From: Deltaproteobacteria bacterium | Lineage (GTDB): Bacteria; Myxococcota; Myxococcia; Myxococcales; 40CM-4-68-19 | Length of the DNA: 64,000 bases | NCBI GenBank assembly: GCA_005879535.1 | Contig: VBKI01000060.1 | Location: forward strand, 30,217 to 94,216 | Direction: 5' to 3' | In this document: positions 33,787 to 42,596 of the stretch, piece after piece | How the letters are laid out: each line of letters opens with the position of its first letter | How positions within the stretch are numbered: the stretch's first letter is position 1 | Program-made: the position numbers and the translations under genes | The notes under the pieces: model-generated | The model's input: only the letters and a program-made list of their open reading frames with translations | Told to the model about the DNA's origin: nothing | Databases searched by the model: none

Positions 33787-35133
33787 TCAGTGGACTTTGT
33801 CCGGCGGGACCGGCAGCTGCAAGGGTCCCGGCTGCTTTTCCGGCCCGGAATGCTGGGGCCCGGTCACGGCGGAGCCGGCGGCGGGCTTGCGGGCGATCTC
33901 CACCTTCTGCACCCGCCGGTCATCCGCCGCCTTGACGGTGAACGTGAGCCCGCCCCAGACCACGAGCGAGCCCGTGGGCGGCACTCGTCCGGCGGTGGAG
34001 GTGAGGAATCCGCCCAGCGTCTCGTAGTCGCCGCCCTCGGGGAAGTCGACGCCGAGGTGCTCCTCCAGGTCGCGGATGGAGACCTGCGCGTCGGCGAGCA
34101 CCACGCCGTCGGAGAGGATCTTGATGCGCTTCTCCTCCACGTCGCTCTCGTCGTGGATCTCGCCGACGATCTCCTCGACCACGTCCTCGAGGGTGACGAT
34201 GCCGCTGGTGCCGCCGAATTCGTCGACCACGATGGCGAGATGCGTCTTGCGCCGCTGCATCTCGGTCAACAAGCGCGAGACCTTCATCACCTCGGGCACG
34301 AAGAACGGCTTGCGCACGTACTTCGTGAGCTGGAATTCCTCCGGTTGGATTCCCTTCTTCACGTCGGCGAGCAGCGTCTTGGCATGGAGGACGCCGACCA
34401 TCTCGTCGAGGCTGCCCCGGTAGACGGGGATGCGCGACAGCTCGCTCTCCGTCACCAGCTTCAGCGCCTCCTCGTAGGTGGCGGTCTCTTCCAGGGCGAC
34501 GACCTGCGTCCGCGGGATCATGATCTCCTTCACTAGGACTTCGGTGAAGGCGAGCACGCTGGAGAGCAGCTCCTCGCGCACCTTGTCGATCGATCCCTGC
34601 CGGGCGCCCATCTCGATCAGGTACTCCAGCTCCTGCGAAGTGACGGATTCGCCGGAGGGCGGGCTGCTGCCGATGGCGCGGCTGAGCGCGCGCGGGATCT
34701 GCACGAACAGCCACGCCAGCGGATAAAGGACCCAGTACACGAGCGCGACCAGCGGCATGATGAAGATCGCGTATCCGCTGGCATGACGCTTGGCGAAGGT
34801 CTTCGGCGTGATCTCGCCGAACAGCAGGAGGATGACCGTGGTGAGCCCGGTGAGCACCGCGATCGCGTGGCTGTAGCCGGCCTCGTCCGCAATCAAAGCG
34901 GTCAGCGAGCCGAGGCCGACGTTGACGAGCGTATTGCCGAGCAGCAAGGCGGAGAGGATCCGATCCGGATGGTTCTGCCAGAGCTTGAGGAAGGCGGCGC
35001 TACGTCGCCCACTGTCGATGAGCGAACGGACACGCGCTTCGCCCAACGCGGTGAGAGCCGTTTCCGCGCTGGAGAAGAAGGCCGCGCCCAACAGGCCGAC
35101 GACGAATGCGAACCACTGCCAGGATGGGACCAA
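33787..35133 (-). CDS. CNNM/CorC family protein (HlyC/CorC type)
   Basis: A 448-aa membrane protein with an N-terminal CNNM (DUF21) domain of about four helices, a CBS-domain pair and a CorC_HlyC C-terminal domain. Recognisable pieces are FFSSAETALTALGEARVRSL, LFGEITPKTFAKRHA, VKEIMIPRTQVVALEE, LAIVVDEFGGTSGIVTLED and LGGFLTSTAGRVP. Members export Mg2+ or Co2+ or regulate their transport. The last 40 residues are Pro/Gly-rich and unique. The 5' end overlaps a small secreted-protein frame by 134 bp on the same strand. It is followed by rlmN at 3 bp. Confidence 0.93.
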   Translation of the reverse strand: MVPSWQWFAFVVGLLGAAFFSSAETALTALGEARVRSLIDSGRRSAAFLKLWQNHPDRILSALLLGNTLVNVGLGSLTALIADEAGYSHAIAVLTGLTTVILLLFGEITPKTFAKRHASGYAIFIMPLVALVYWVLYPLAWLFVQIPRALSRAIGSSPPSGESVTSQELEYLIEMGARQGSIDKVREELLSSVLAFTEVLVKEIMIPRTQVVALEETATYEEALKLVTESELSRIPVYRGSLDEMVGVLHAKTLLADVKKGIQPEEFQLTKYVRKPFFVPEVMKVSRLLTEMQRRKTHLAIVVDEFGGTSGIVTLEDVVEEIVGEIHDESDVEEKRIKILSDGVVLADAQVSIRDLEEHLGVDFPEGGDYETLGGFLTSTAGRVPPTGSLVVWGGLTFTVKAADDRRVQKVEIARKPAAGSAVTGPQHSGPEKQPGPLQLPVPPDKVH

Positions 35134-35485
35134 AGCCGGGCGAGTCTAACCGGCGCCCCACCGAGCCGTGGCGCTCGGATTGGATCCAGAGCTGCGCCCA
35201 CCCGCGCGTAGTGGCGGAAAGCTCCCACTGTTCGTGCACGCGCCAGGCCTGCCCGCGACGCGCTGCGTGAATGGTCCGCGCGGGGCCGACGGATCCGTCG
35301 CTGTGCTTCCACGCGAAGGTGATATTGCCCGCGCGCGCGGCGAGGATGGTGCCGGTAAACACCAGCTTGACCGGGCAATTACCAAAGTAGATTGCCTTGC
35401 TCGCTTCCGCGTGGGACCAGCGCACGACGCGGGGTTCCGCCGATGCGGCGGTGCAGAGCAGCGCGGCGATCGCTCCGATCCGCAT
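35000..35485 (-). CDS. Small secreted protein overlapping the CNNM gene start
   Basis: MRIGAIAALLCTAASAEP is a clear signal peptide. The mature region (KLVFTGTILAARAGNITFAW, KHSDGSVGPARTIHAARRG, GWAQLWIQSE) looks like the Ig-like FTGTI...YxWxRSDGxxGP repeat of secreted actinobacterial and myxobacterial proteins. From about residue 120 the sequence turns Arg/Gly-rich and runs 134 bp into the CNNM coding region in another frame, where it reads like a shadow. A shift of frame near 35170 would give a short natural end (a TAG at 35146-35148). So the C-terminus may be frameshifted or the stop simply missing. Function unknown. Confidence 0.6.
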   Translation of the reverse strand: MRIGAIAALLCTAASAEPRVVRWSHAEASKAIYFGNCPVKLVFTGTILAARAGNITFAWKHSDGSVGPARTIHAARRGQAWRVHEQWELSATTRGWAQLWIQSERHGSVGRRLDSPGFGPILAVVRIRRRPVGRGLLLQRGNGSHRVGRSACPFAHRQWAT

Positions 35486-35527
35486 TCCCGACCACTGTAC
35501 CGGCAGAACCGGAGCGGACGAAGGGAA

Positions 35528-35965
35528 CTACTTCTTCCAGTCGTACCGAACGAGCTCGGTCTGTGCGAAGAAGTAGGCGATTTCCGTCGTCGCGTTCTCC
35601 GCCGAGTCCGAGCCGTGCACGCTGTTGGCCTCGATGCTCTTCGCGAAGAGCTTGCGGATGGTGCCCGGCGCCGCGTTCGCGGGGTTGGTCGCGCCCATCA
35701 CTTCACGGTTGCGTGCCACCGCGTCCTCGCCTTCGAGCACCTGGACGATCACCGGCCCTGAGGTCATGTACTGCACGAGGCTGCGGAAGAACGGCCGTTC
35801 CCGGTGCACGGCGTAAAATCCCTCCGCCTCCTGCTGCGTGAGGTGGAGCATCTTCATCGCCACGGGCTTGAGGCCCGCCTCTTCCAGCTTGGTCAGGATC
35901 TTCCCGAGCACGCCGCTCTGCAGCGCATCGGGCTTGAGGATGGAAAGCGTCCGCTCGGTCGCCAT
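35528..35965 (-). CDS. ndk: Nucleoside diphosphate kinase
   Basis: A 145-aa kinase that moves the gamma phosphate between nucleoside triphosphates and diphosphates. [20 protein letters not shown] is the classic start; the ATG at 35965 is preferred over one four codons upstream. The Kpn loop and the active-site His lie in [16 protein letters not shown]. Length is typical (about 140). It stands between the Mla operon and the small secreted-protein gene, on the same strand as both, with gaps of 61 and 42 bp. It supplies nucleotides for pyrimidine and lipid-linked pathways in the window only in a general way. Confidence 0.97.
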   Translation of the reverse strand: MATERTLSILKPDALQSGVLGKILTKLEEAGLKPVAMKMLHLTQQEAEGFYAVHRERPFFRSLVQYMTSGPVIVQVLEGEDAVARNREVMGATNPANAAPGTIRKLFAKSIEANSVHGSDSAENATTEIAYFFAQTELVRYDWKK

Positions 35966-36026
35966 CGCGCGTGGCACCTAACACGCTCGTCCGCGAAGTT
36001 CAACGCATCATCGCGCTGGCGCGATG

Positions 36027-37652
36027 TCAGAAGCGCGAGGTGGCGAGTCCGACCAGCTTGCTGATGTCCTCGTCGGTGAAATAGAGCCCGGCTCCGAGGA
36101 AGAAGTCACGGCCGGACACGATCCGGGTCACATCCGGCGTCTCGACCCGCGGAGGATTGACCAGATCGTCGGCGCCGGCGGTGATCAGGAGGTGATCGAG
36201 GAACCGGTAATCCAAGTACACCTTCACCCGTGGATGGTCCTTGAGAGGGTTGGCGAACTCGAACGCGTCGGCCGACAAGGTGAGCGCGTCGTTCAGCAAG
36301 TGCAGTTTGAGGCCGATCCCGCCCGTGTTCTCGAGAATGCCGAACCGTCCGCTGAACGGCCCATAGCGCTTCGCCATGTAGGCGCTGAACTTGAGCTGCC
36401 GTTCGGTGGTGGTGGTGATCACCCTGTCGGGGTAGTTCGGATAGCACACCAGCGTGCCGCAATTGGCGGTGTTCGTGGTCTCCACCCGCCGGGTGAGTCC
36501 GCGTGGATCGTCGACGATCTCGAGCCCGTACCACTTGTCGGGCCTGGGGATGATCCGGAGACCGAAGTAGTTCTTGGTCCACGGATTGTAGGCCGTGTTC
36601 GCGGTGATTCCGGCCAGGTTGGTCGGGTTGTCGATGGTGCCGCCGCCGGGCGCGCCGATGAACAGCTCGCTGCGCCAGTTCACCTCGATCTTCAGCCTCT
36701 CCGCGCCCCCCAGGAGATTGGTGAGCGAGGAGGATGCGCGGTCGAGGTTCTTCGCGAGCTTGTCGTCGTTGATGAGATGGCCGACGGTGCCCTGCCCCTT
36801 GTTGATCTTGTCGGTGATCTCCTGGAAGTTGGTGAGCGAGGCGTCAAGCTTGGCGAGGTTCGACTTCAGGCTCTTCACGCTTTCCTTGAAATCGCCCTGC
36901 TGCTGGTTCGAGCCCACGACCTGGCCGATGGTCTTCAGGATGTCCCGCGCCTCCCGCGTCGCGTCCCGGGTGTTCTGCAGGATGGCCACGATGTCGCCGC
37001 TTTCGCTCGAGGAGAGCTCCGCCAGATCGCCGGAGAAGCGCTGGAAGTTGGCCAGGGTCGCGTCGAGCTTCGCGCCGCTCTGGTTGATGATGCGCTCGAT
37101 CCCTTCGCTGATGCGCAACAGCCGCGACACCAGCGTGCGCATGTTGTCCTCGCCTTCGGTGCCGCCCAGGACCTTCCGCAGGTTGCCGGTGATGTCGGAG
37201 ATGTCACCGGCGATCTTGTTCAGCGACTGGAATACGTCGTTCATCGAGGGCTGGCGGATGACGATGCGGATCTCGTCGCCGTCCTGCAGCTGGGGCTGGT
37301 CCGGCGTGCCCGGGCCGACGTCGAGGAGGAAGTCGCCGAGGATGGATTCGCTGCGCTTGGTGATGGTGGCGTTGCGGTGGAGGACGAACTGGCGCCGTAC
37401 GCGGAGCCAGACCTTCGCCTTGGAAAGCTGCTGGTCCAGCTCGACGCGGTCGACCTGGCCGATGGGGATGCCCGCGATCTGGACGCGCGAGCGGACGCCG
37501 AGGCCGGTGGCGTCGTCGAACACGGCGTAGACATTGTAGGTACGGTTCGCACCGAACTTCTCCGCGCCGATCAGGTACAAACCGAACCCGAACGCGGCCA
37601 CCGCGAGGGCGACCACGAGTCCGACGCGCAGCGGAGTCCAGAACGATTGCAC
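36027..37652 (-). CDS. mlaD: MlaD/MCE lipid-transport protein with C-terminal barrel-like region
   Basis: A 541-aa protein: one N-terminal transmembrane helix (TPLRVGLVVALAVAAFGFGLY), an MCE domain from about 40 to 120 with GVRSRVQIAGIPIGQVDRVEL, a long helical stretch (120-300), and a beta-rich C-terminal half (300-541) of alternating strands such as TTTTERQLKFSAYMAKRY, YGPFSGRFGILENTGG and KVYLDYRFLDHLLITAG. Ordinary MlaD is near 180 aa. The C-terminus ends FLGAGLYFTDEDISKLV, like an outer-membrane barrel. This could bridge the periplasm in one chain. It follows mlaF by 12 bp. Confidence 0.9.
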   Translation of the reverse strand: MQSFWTPLRVGLVVALAVAAFGFGLYLIGAEKFGANRTYNVYAVFDDATGLGVRSRVQIAGIPIGQVDRVELDQQLSKAKVWLRVRRQFVLHRNATITKRSESILGDFLLDVGPGTPDQPQLQDGDEIRIVIRQPSMNDVFQSLNKIAGDISDITGNLRKVLGGTEGEDNMRTLVSRLLRISEGIERIINQSGAKLDATLANFQRFSGDLAELSSSESGDIVAILQNTRDATREARDILKTIGQVVGSNQQQGDFKESVKSLKSNLAKLDASLTNFQEITDKINKGQGTVGHLINDDKLAKNLDRASSSLTNLLGGAERLKIEVNWRSELFIGAPGGGTIDNPTNLAGITANTAYNPWTKNYFGLRIIPRPDKWYGLEIVDDPRGLTRRVETTNTANCGTLVCYPNYPDRVITTTTERQLKFSAYMAKRYGPFSGRFGILENTGGIGLKLHLLNDALTLSADAFEFANPLKDHPRVKVYLDYRFLDHLLITAGADDLVNPPRVETPDVTRIVSGRDFFLGAGLYFTDEDISKLVGLATSRF

Positions 37653-37664
37653 GTCCCTCCGATC

Positions 37665-38432
37665 CTACGTCCTTCCAAACCACGTCGCGAGAAAGTGCTG
37701 TGTAAACGGCTCTTTGGTCTTGCGCACTTCCGCCGGTGTTCCTTCCGCCACGATGCGGCCCTCGTTGATCACCGCGATGTGATCGCCGATATGAAAGGCA
37801 GACCCGATGTCATGGGAAATGACCACGCTGGTGACGGAGAGCCGCTCGCGCGCATGGATGATCATCTCGTCGACGCTCTCGGTCGTGATCGGATCCAACC
37901 CGGTGGTCGGTTCGTCATAAAGCACGATCTTGGGATCGCGAATGATGGCACGCGCAAGTCCGACGCGCTTGCGCATGCCCCCGGACAGCTCGGCGGGGAA
38001 CTTCTGTTCGACCTCGTGCAGATCGACGACCGCGAGCTTTTCCTTCACCTTTTCCAGGATCTCCTTCTCGGACATGCCAGTCGTGTTGTGCTCGCGCAAT
38101 GGGAAGGCGACGTTGTCGCCCACCGTCATCGAATCGAAGAGGGCGGAGCTCTGGAATACCATGCCCATCCGCTCGCGGAAGACGGCCAGCTCCTGCCGGC
38201 CCATCGTGGAGACGTTCTGGCCGTCCACGATGACCTGACCGCGGTCCGGCTTGAAGAGTCCCATGATGTGCTTCATCAGCACCGTCTTGCCGCTCCCCGA
38301 CCCGCCCAACACCACGGTGGTGGTGCCCTCCATCATCTTGAGGTTGATGCCCTTCAGTACGCCGAAACCAGCGAAACTCTTCCACAAATCCTGAACGTCG
38401 ATCACCGGCTCCGGAGCTTGCGGAGGACTCAT
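37665..38432 (-). CDS. mlaF: MlaF-type lipid ABC transporter ATPase
   Basis: A 255-aa ABC ATPase. Walker A is GGSGSGKTVLMKH, the signature LSGGMRKRVGLARAI, and Walker B ILYDEPTTGLDP, all intact. Length and sequence around RDPKIVLYDEP match the MlaF group that powers phospholipid transport at the inner membrane together with MlaE and MlaD. The ATG at 38432 overlaps the mlaE stop (ATGA), and mlaD follows 12 bp downstream. No mlaB STAS-domain gene is present in this operon. Confidence 0.95.
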   Translation of the reverse strand: MSPPQAPEPVIDVQDLWKSFAGFGVLKGINLKMMEGTTTVVLGGSGSGKTVLMKHIMGLFKPDRGQVIVDGQNVSTMGRQELAVFRERMGMVFQSSALFDSMTVGDNVAFPLREHNTTGMSEKEILEKVKEKLAVVDLHEVEQKFPAELSGGMRKRVGLARAIIRDPKIVLYDEPTTGLDPITTESVDEMIIHARERLSVTSVVISHDIGSAFHIGDHIAVINEGRIVAEGTPAEVRKTKEPFTQHFLATWFGRT

Positions 38433-39232
38433 CCTCCCAATCCTCCGCCCGGCTGCTGAGGGCCGCTCAGCGAGATCGCCGTGTAGACGTAGTCGATGGC
38501 GAAGATGGCCACGAGGCCGCCGACCACCGCCTGCGTGGTGGCAATGCCGACGCCGCGCGCCCCGCCCTCGGCACGGTACCCGCGGTAGCAGGCGATCATG
38601 GTGACGACGAAGCCGATCACCGAGGCCTTGCCCAGGCCGTTGGTGATGTCCTTGACCTCGACCAGCGTCTGGATGCGGTTGAGGAACGTCCCCGGCGAGA
38701 GGTCCTTTGCCCAGACCGCGATGCCGTAGGCGCCGAAGGTCAACAGCGGCGCGGCGATGGCCGCGGCGACGATGCGCGGGACGACGAGGTAGTTGAGCGG
38801 ATCCACCGCCATGGTCTCGAGCGCGTCGATCTGCTCGGTGACGCGCATGGTCCCCAATTCGGTGGCGGCGGCGGATCCGACGCGCGCCACCAGGACGATG
38901 CAGGTGAAGATCGGCGCCAGCTCGCGCGCGAGTGAAATCTCCACGGTGGCGCCGACCAGCGATTGCGCGTTGAAGAGCCCGAAGGCGTAGACCGTCTGCA
39001 GCGCCAGCACCATTCCGGTGAAGAGACCGGTGAGGCCGACCACGAACATCGAGCCGTAAGCCATGAACTCGAGCTGCACCATCAGGAGGCCAACCCGGTA
39101 CGGCCGGCGCGCGATGGCCATCACCGACTGGCCCGTGAACAAAGACAGCTCGCCGAGCACCACCAGCGGGCGCTCCAGCGGCTTCAGCCAGCTCGGTCGC
39201 GGCTTCGGGGCCACGGCGGTCTGCTCGGCCAT
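38429..39232 (-). CDS. mlaE: MlaE-type lipid ABC transporter permease
   Basis: A 267-aa inner-membrane permease with about five hydrophobic segments. The MlaE signature is present as SLARELAPIFTCIVLVARVGSA, ELGTMRVTEQIDALETMAVDP and YLVVPRIVAAAIAAPLL. The N-terminal 25 residues (AVAPKPRPSWLKP) are a soluble extension. It is the first gene of the Mla operon and diverges from the orphan cytochrome c gene across about 90 bp, where the promoters should lie. With MlaF and MlaD it would move phospholipids between the membranes; the direction is not evident from sequence. Confidence 0.94.
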   Translation of the reverse strand: MAEQTAVAPKPRPSWLKPLERPLVVLGELSLFTGQSVMAIARRPYRVGLLMVQLEFMAYGSMFVVGLTGLFTGMVLALQTVYAFGLFNAQSLVGATVEISLARELAPIFTCIVLVARVGSAAATELGTMRVTEQIDALETMAVDPLNYLVVPRIVAAAIAAPLLTFGAYGIAVWAKDLSPGTFLNRIQTLVEVKDITNGLGKASVIGFVVTMIACYRGYRAEGGARGVGIATTQAVVGGLVAIFAIDYVYTAISLSGPQQPGGGLGG

Positions 39233-39321
39233 CGCCGCGTTTCTATCCCGAGACGCGGCGCGGCGCGAGTTGTGTATGGCTGTCCGAAGCTGAACCTGGC
39301 GCGTTGCGCGCCCGGACGACG

Positions 39322-40152
39322 ATGGTCAGCGTCGCGCGCATGTGGCTCGCCGTGCTCCTCGCCGTCGCTCCCGCGGACGCGGCGCGCGCGTATTCGCTGC
39401 TCTCGTATGTCGGCGGCGACTACGCATCGGCGGTCGGTCCTCGCGGCGAAGTGATCTCGCGCCAGGAGCTGGACGAGCAGAGCGCCTTCGCAACCGACGC
39501 GGCAGAGGGCCTCCGCGCGGCGGGAGCTGCGGATCTCGCGGAGCAGGCCGATTGCCTTCGCAGCCGAATCGTGGCTCTGGCGGCGCCCCCCGAAGTGATG
39601 GCGCTTGCGCGAGCGCTGGCGGCGCGCGTGGCGGCCCGGTTCAAGTTGGCGATGATCCCCGAGCGCGCCCCGGACCTCCGCCGCGGAAACGAACTGTATC
39701 TGCAGGCCTGCGCGGCCTGTCACGGCGCGGACGGCTCGCCGCGCGTCGGGCAGCTCGAGCTTACGACGCAGCCGACGGCATTCTCGTCGAGGCAGCAGGT
39801 GGCGCGCCTCAGTCCGCAACGCATCTTCTCGGCCGTCAGCTTCGGCGTACCGGGCACCGCGATGCCGTCGTTCTCCGACGCGTTCGACGAGGCGGCGCGC
39901 TGGGATCTGGCGTTCGCCGTCCTCCTCCTCCCGCACCCGCCGGAAGAGCTGCGGCGCGGCGAGGAGCTGGTGCGCAAGCTGCCGCGGCGACCGGACTGGC
40001 TGCAGCTGGCGGTGCGTACCGACGATCAGCTCCGCGGCTCGCTCCAGCAAAGCCCATTCTCCGCCGAAGATCGCGAAGCGGTGATCGCCGCGGTGCGGGC
40101 GACGTTCGCCGACGCGAAGGTCACGACGGCAGACGCCAATCGCGGGCGGTGA
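39322..40152 (+). CDS. Cytochrome c resembling the N-terminal half of FTR1-type iron permease
   Basis: About 276 aa from the ATG at 39322; starts at 39304 (TTG) and 39340 are possible. It has a signal peptide (MWLAVLLAVAPADAARA) and a single haem-binding motif CAACHG at about residue 130, with a likely Met axial ligand in GTAMPSFSDAF. The N-terminal region SLLSYVGGDYASAVGPRGEV then QELDEQSAFA matches the segment ahead of the cytochrome in bacterial FTR1 iron permeases. The permease half that should follow is missing; the gene ends after the cytochrome and overlaps ndh by 32 bp. A free-standing periplasmic electron carrier is possible, or a truncated permease. Confidence 0.8.
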   Translation: MVSVARMWLAVLLAVAPADAARAYSLLSYVGGDYASAVGPRGEVISRQELDEQSAFATDAAEGLRAAGAADLAEQADCLRSRIVALAAPPEVMALARALAARVAARFKLAMIPERAPDLRRGNELYLQACAACHGADGSPRVGQLELTTQPTAFSSRQQVARLSPQRIFSAVSFGVPGTAMPSFSDAFDEAARWDLAFAVLLLPHPPEELRRGEELVRKLPRRPDWLQLAVRTDDQLRGSLQQSPFSAEDREAVIAAVRATFADAKVTTADANRGR

Positions 40153-41380
40153 TCAATCGCGCCGCACGCTTGGAAAACACGTAGCTCCACACCCATTGCG
40201 AGAAGACCACCAGGCGATTGCGGAAGCCGATCAGGTAGAGGATGTGGATGAAGAGCCAGGCGAGCCAGGCGAGATAGCCGGTGAGCCGGAACCGGCCGGT
40301 CTGCGCGATGGCCCTGTGCTTGCCGATGGTGGCCATCATCCCCTTGTCGCGGTAACGGAATGGCGTCCGTGGCCGGCCGTCGATCGAGGCGAGGACGTTG
40401 CGCGCCGCCGCACCGCCTTCCTGGATGGCGGCCGGCGCCAACCCCGGCACCAGGCCATATCCCTCCTCGTCGCGGTGAGCCATGTCGCCGATGACGAAAG
40501 CATCGGGGTGGCCGGGGATGGAAAGATCCGCGTTCACCTTCACCCTGCCCGCGCGGTCCAGCTCGACGCCGAGCGACCGTGAAAGGCTCGAGGCCTGGAC
40601 GCCGGCTGCCCAGAAGACGCTCTTCGCCTCGATCCGCTCGCTGCCGACGTTCACCCCATGCGCATCGATGCCGCTCACCGCCGAAGACGTGCGCACCTCG
40701 ACGCCGAGCGCGCGCAGATCGTCCGTCGCGCGGCGGGAGAGCTCTTCGGCGAACGCAGGCAGGATGCGGGGCCCTGCCTCGATCAAGAGAACGCGCGCGC
40801 TGGCCGGATCGATCCGGCGGAAGTCGCGCACCAGCACCGTCCGGCTGATGTCGGCGATGGCTCCGGCGAGCTCGACGCCCGTCGGCCCTCCGCCGACGAT
40901 CACGAACGTGAGGAGCTGCCGCTGCGCGGAAGCATCGGGCTCGTTCTCCGCCGACTCGAAGGCGAAGAGGATGCGCCGGCGGATCTCCGTGGCTTGCTCG
41001 AGCGTCTTCAGTCCCGGGGCGAACTCCTCCCATTCCGGATGCCCGAAGTAACTGTGCTGGGCTCCGCAGGCGAGGATCAGGAAGTCCCACGGAAGCTTCG
41101 TCCCGCCTTCCAGCGCGATCTGTCGCTGCGCGAGATCGACGGCGGCGGCGCGTCCCAATCGCACGCTCACGTTCGCGGCCCGGGTGAACTGCGCGCGCAC
41201 CGGCACGGCGATGTCCGCCGGGTTCAGGCCCGCCGTGGCCACCTGATACAGCAGCGGCTGGAAGAGGTGATGATTTCGTTGATCGACGATGGTGACCTGC
41301 GCCGCCGGGTGCCCCGCGAGCGTCCTCGCCGCCTCCAGGCCGCCGAAACCGGCGCCGACCACGATCACTTCTTTCGCCAT
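40121..41380 (-). CDS. ndh: Type II NADH dehydrogenase
   Basis: A 419-aa flavoprotein that passes electrons from NADH to quinone without pumping protons. The N-terminal FAD-binding motif is VIVVGAGFGGLEAARTL, and the second Rossmann motif for NADH is VIVGGGPTGVELAGAIADI. The central NHHLFQPLLYQVATAGL and late AFVIGDMAHRDEEG fit NDH-2 proteins. The C-terminal hydrophobic stretch (LAWLFIHILYLIGFRNRLVVF) would anchor it to the inner membrane. It is divergent from alr across about 30 bp and converges on the cytochrome c gene with a 32-bp overlap. Confidence 0.93.
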   Translation of the reverse strand: MAKEVIVVGAGFGGLEAARTLAGHPAAQVTIVDQRNHHLFQPLLYQVATAGLNPADIAVPVRAQFTRAANVSVRLGRAAAVDLAQRQIALEGGTKLPWDFLILACGAQHSYFGHPEWEEFAPGLKTLEQATEIRRRILFAFESAENEPDASAQRQLLTFVIVGGGPTGVELAGAIADISRTVLVRDFRRIDPASARVLLIEAGPRILPAFAEELSRRATDDLRALGVEVRTSSAVSGIDAHGVNVGSERIEAKSVFWAAGVQASSLSRSLGVELDRAGRVKVNADLSIPGHPDAFVIGDMAHRDEEGYGLVPGLAPAAIQEGGAAARNVLASIDGRPRTPFRYRDKGMMATIGKHRAIAQTGRFRLTGYLAWLAWLFIHILYLIGFRNRLVVFSQWVWSYVFSKRAARLITARDWRLPS

Positions 41381-41410
41381 CCGCTGCCACCACTACTACA
41401 CTCGTCGTGA

Positions 41411-42583
41411 ATGGGGTCGCGCTTTCCGGCGGAATCGTCGTGGCTCGAGATCGATGCCGCGGCTCTGGCGCACAACGCGGCCACCTTCCGCGAAGTGCTC
41501 GGCGCCGGCGTGCGCCTGGGCGGCGTGCTCAAGGGCAACGCCTACGGGCACGGGTTCGCGGAGGTGCTGCCCTTCGCACACGCCGCCTGCGATGCGCTCT
41601 ACGTGATCGACGCGCGCGACGCGCTCGCCATCCGCGAGTTCGAGGCGCGCACCGCGGCGCCGCCGCGGGAACTGCTTGTGCTCGGGCCGGTCGGCCCGGA
41701 CGAGGCGGTCGAGCTCGCTCGCGCCCGGATCGGCCTGGCCCTGACCGATGCGGGACAGGCGCGATTCGTCCCCGCGCTCCGCGCTGCCGGGGTTCGCCTG
41801 CGGGGTCATGTCCATGTGGACACCGGGCTCGGTCGCGAGGGGTTCGCCGCAGGCGAGCTTTCGTCCGCGCTCGCTTTCCTCGCCGGGGCGCCGGACGCGA
41901 TCGAGGTTGCCGGAGTGCTTTCCCACTTCGCCAACACCGAAGATGTGACCGAGCAGAGCTACGCTGCGCAGCAGCTTGCGGCGTTCGACGAAGGCGTGCG
42001 GCGGGTGCGCGAGGCGCTGCGGATCCCGACGGCGCTCGAGCGGCACATCGCCGCCAGCGCCGCCGCCCTGCTCCTGCCTCAGGCGCGGCATGACGTCGTC
42101 CGGATCGGCATCTCGCTTTACGGGCTCTGGCCATCGAGCGAGACGCGGCTCTCGGCCCGCGCCCTGCTGGGCCGCGTGCCCGAGCTGAAGCCGGCGCTGT
42201 CCTGGCGCTGCCGCAGCCAGCTCACGAAATGGCTTCCGGCTGGAAGCTTCGTCGGGTACGGCTGCACGTACCGCTGTCCGGTGGCAACGCGGATCGCGGT
42301 GCTGCCGATGGGCTACTACGACGGATATCCGCGGTTGCTCTCCTCGCGTGCGCATGCGCTGGTCAACGGGCAGCGCTGCCCCGTGCTCGGACGCGTGATG
42401 ATGAACCACGTCGTCATCGACGTCACACGCGCTACGCAGGACGAAGGGCCCGTCACCGCCACGCTGCTCGGGCGCGACGGGGACGAGCAGGTGTCCGCCG
42501 ATCAACTCGCCGTCTGGGCGCAAACCATCAACTACGAGATCGTCACGCGAATCGGCGCGCACCTTCGCCGCGTTGTGATCTAA
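41411..42583 (+). CDS. alr: Alanine racemase
   Basis: A 390-aa PLP enzyme making D-alanine for peptidoglycan. The PLP lysine lies in GGVLKGNAYGHG, where most enzymes read VKANAYGHG, so KGN replaces KAN. HVHVDTGLGREGFAAGE, LSHFANTEDVTEQSY, VRIGISLYGLWPS and SFVGYGCTYRCPVATRIAVLP follow the family order. The second catalytic tyrosine is in the GYGCTY segment. The C-terminal barrel with PVLGRVMMNHVVIDVT is complete. It starts with an ATG about 30 bp from the divergent ndh start and is followed 14 bp on by the zinc-ribbon gene. Confidence 0.95.
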   Translation: MGSRFPAESSWLEIDAAALAHNAATFREVLGAGVRLGGVLKGNAYGHGFAEVLPFAHAACDALYVIDARDALAIREFEARTAAPPRELLVLGPVGPDEAVELARARIGLALTDAGQARFVPALRAAGVRLRGHVHVDTGLGREGFAAGELSSALAFLAGAPDAIEVAGVLSHFANTEDVTEQSYAAQQLAAFDEGVRRVREALRIPTALERHIAASAAALLLPQARHDVVRIGISLYGLWPSSETRLSARALLGRVPELKPALSWRCRSQLTKWLPAGSFVGYGCTYRCPVATRIAVLPMGYYDGYPRLLSSRAHALVNGQRCPVLGRVMMNHVVIDVTRATQDEGPVTATLLGRDGDEQVSADQLAVWAQTINYEIVTRIGAHLRRVVI

Positions 42584-42596
42584 GGTCCGTCGCGCC

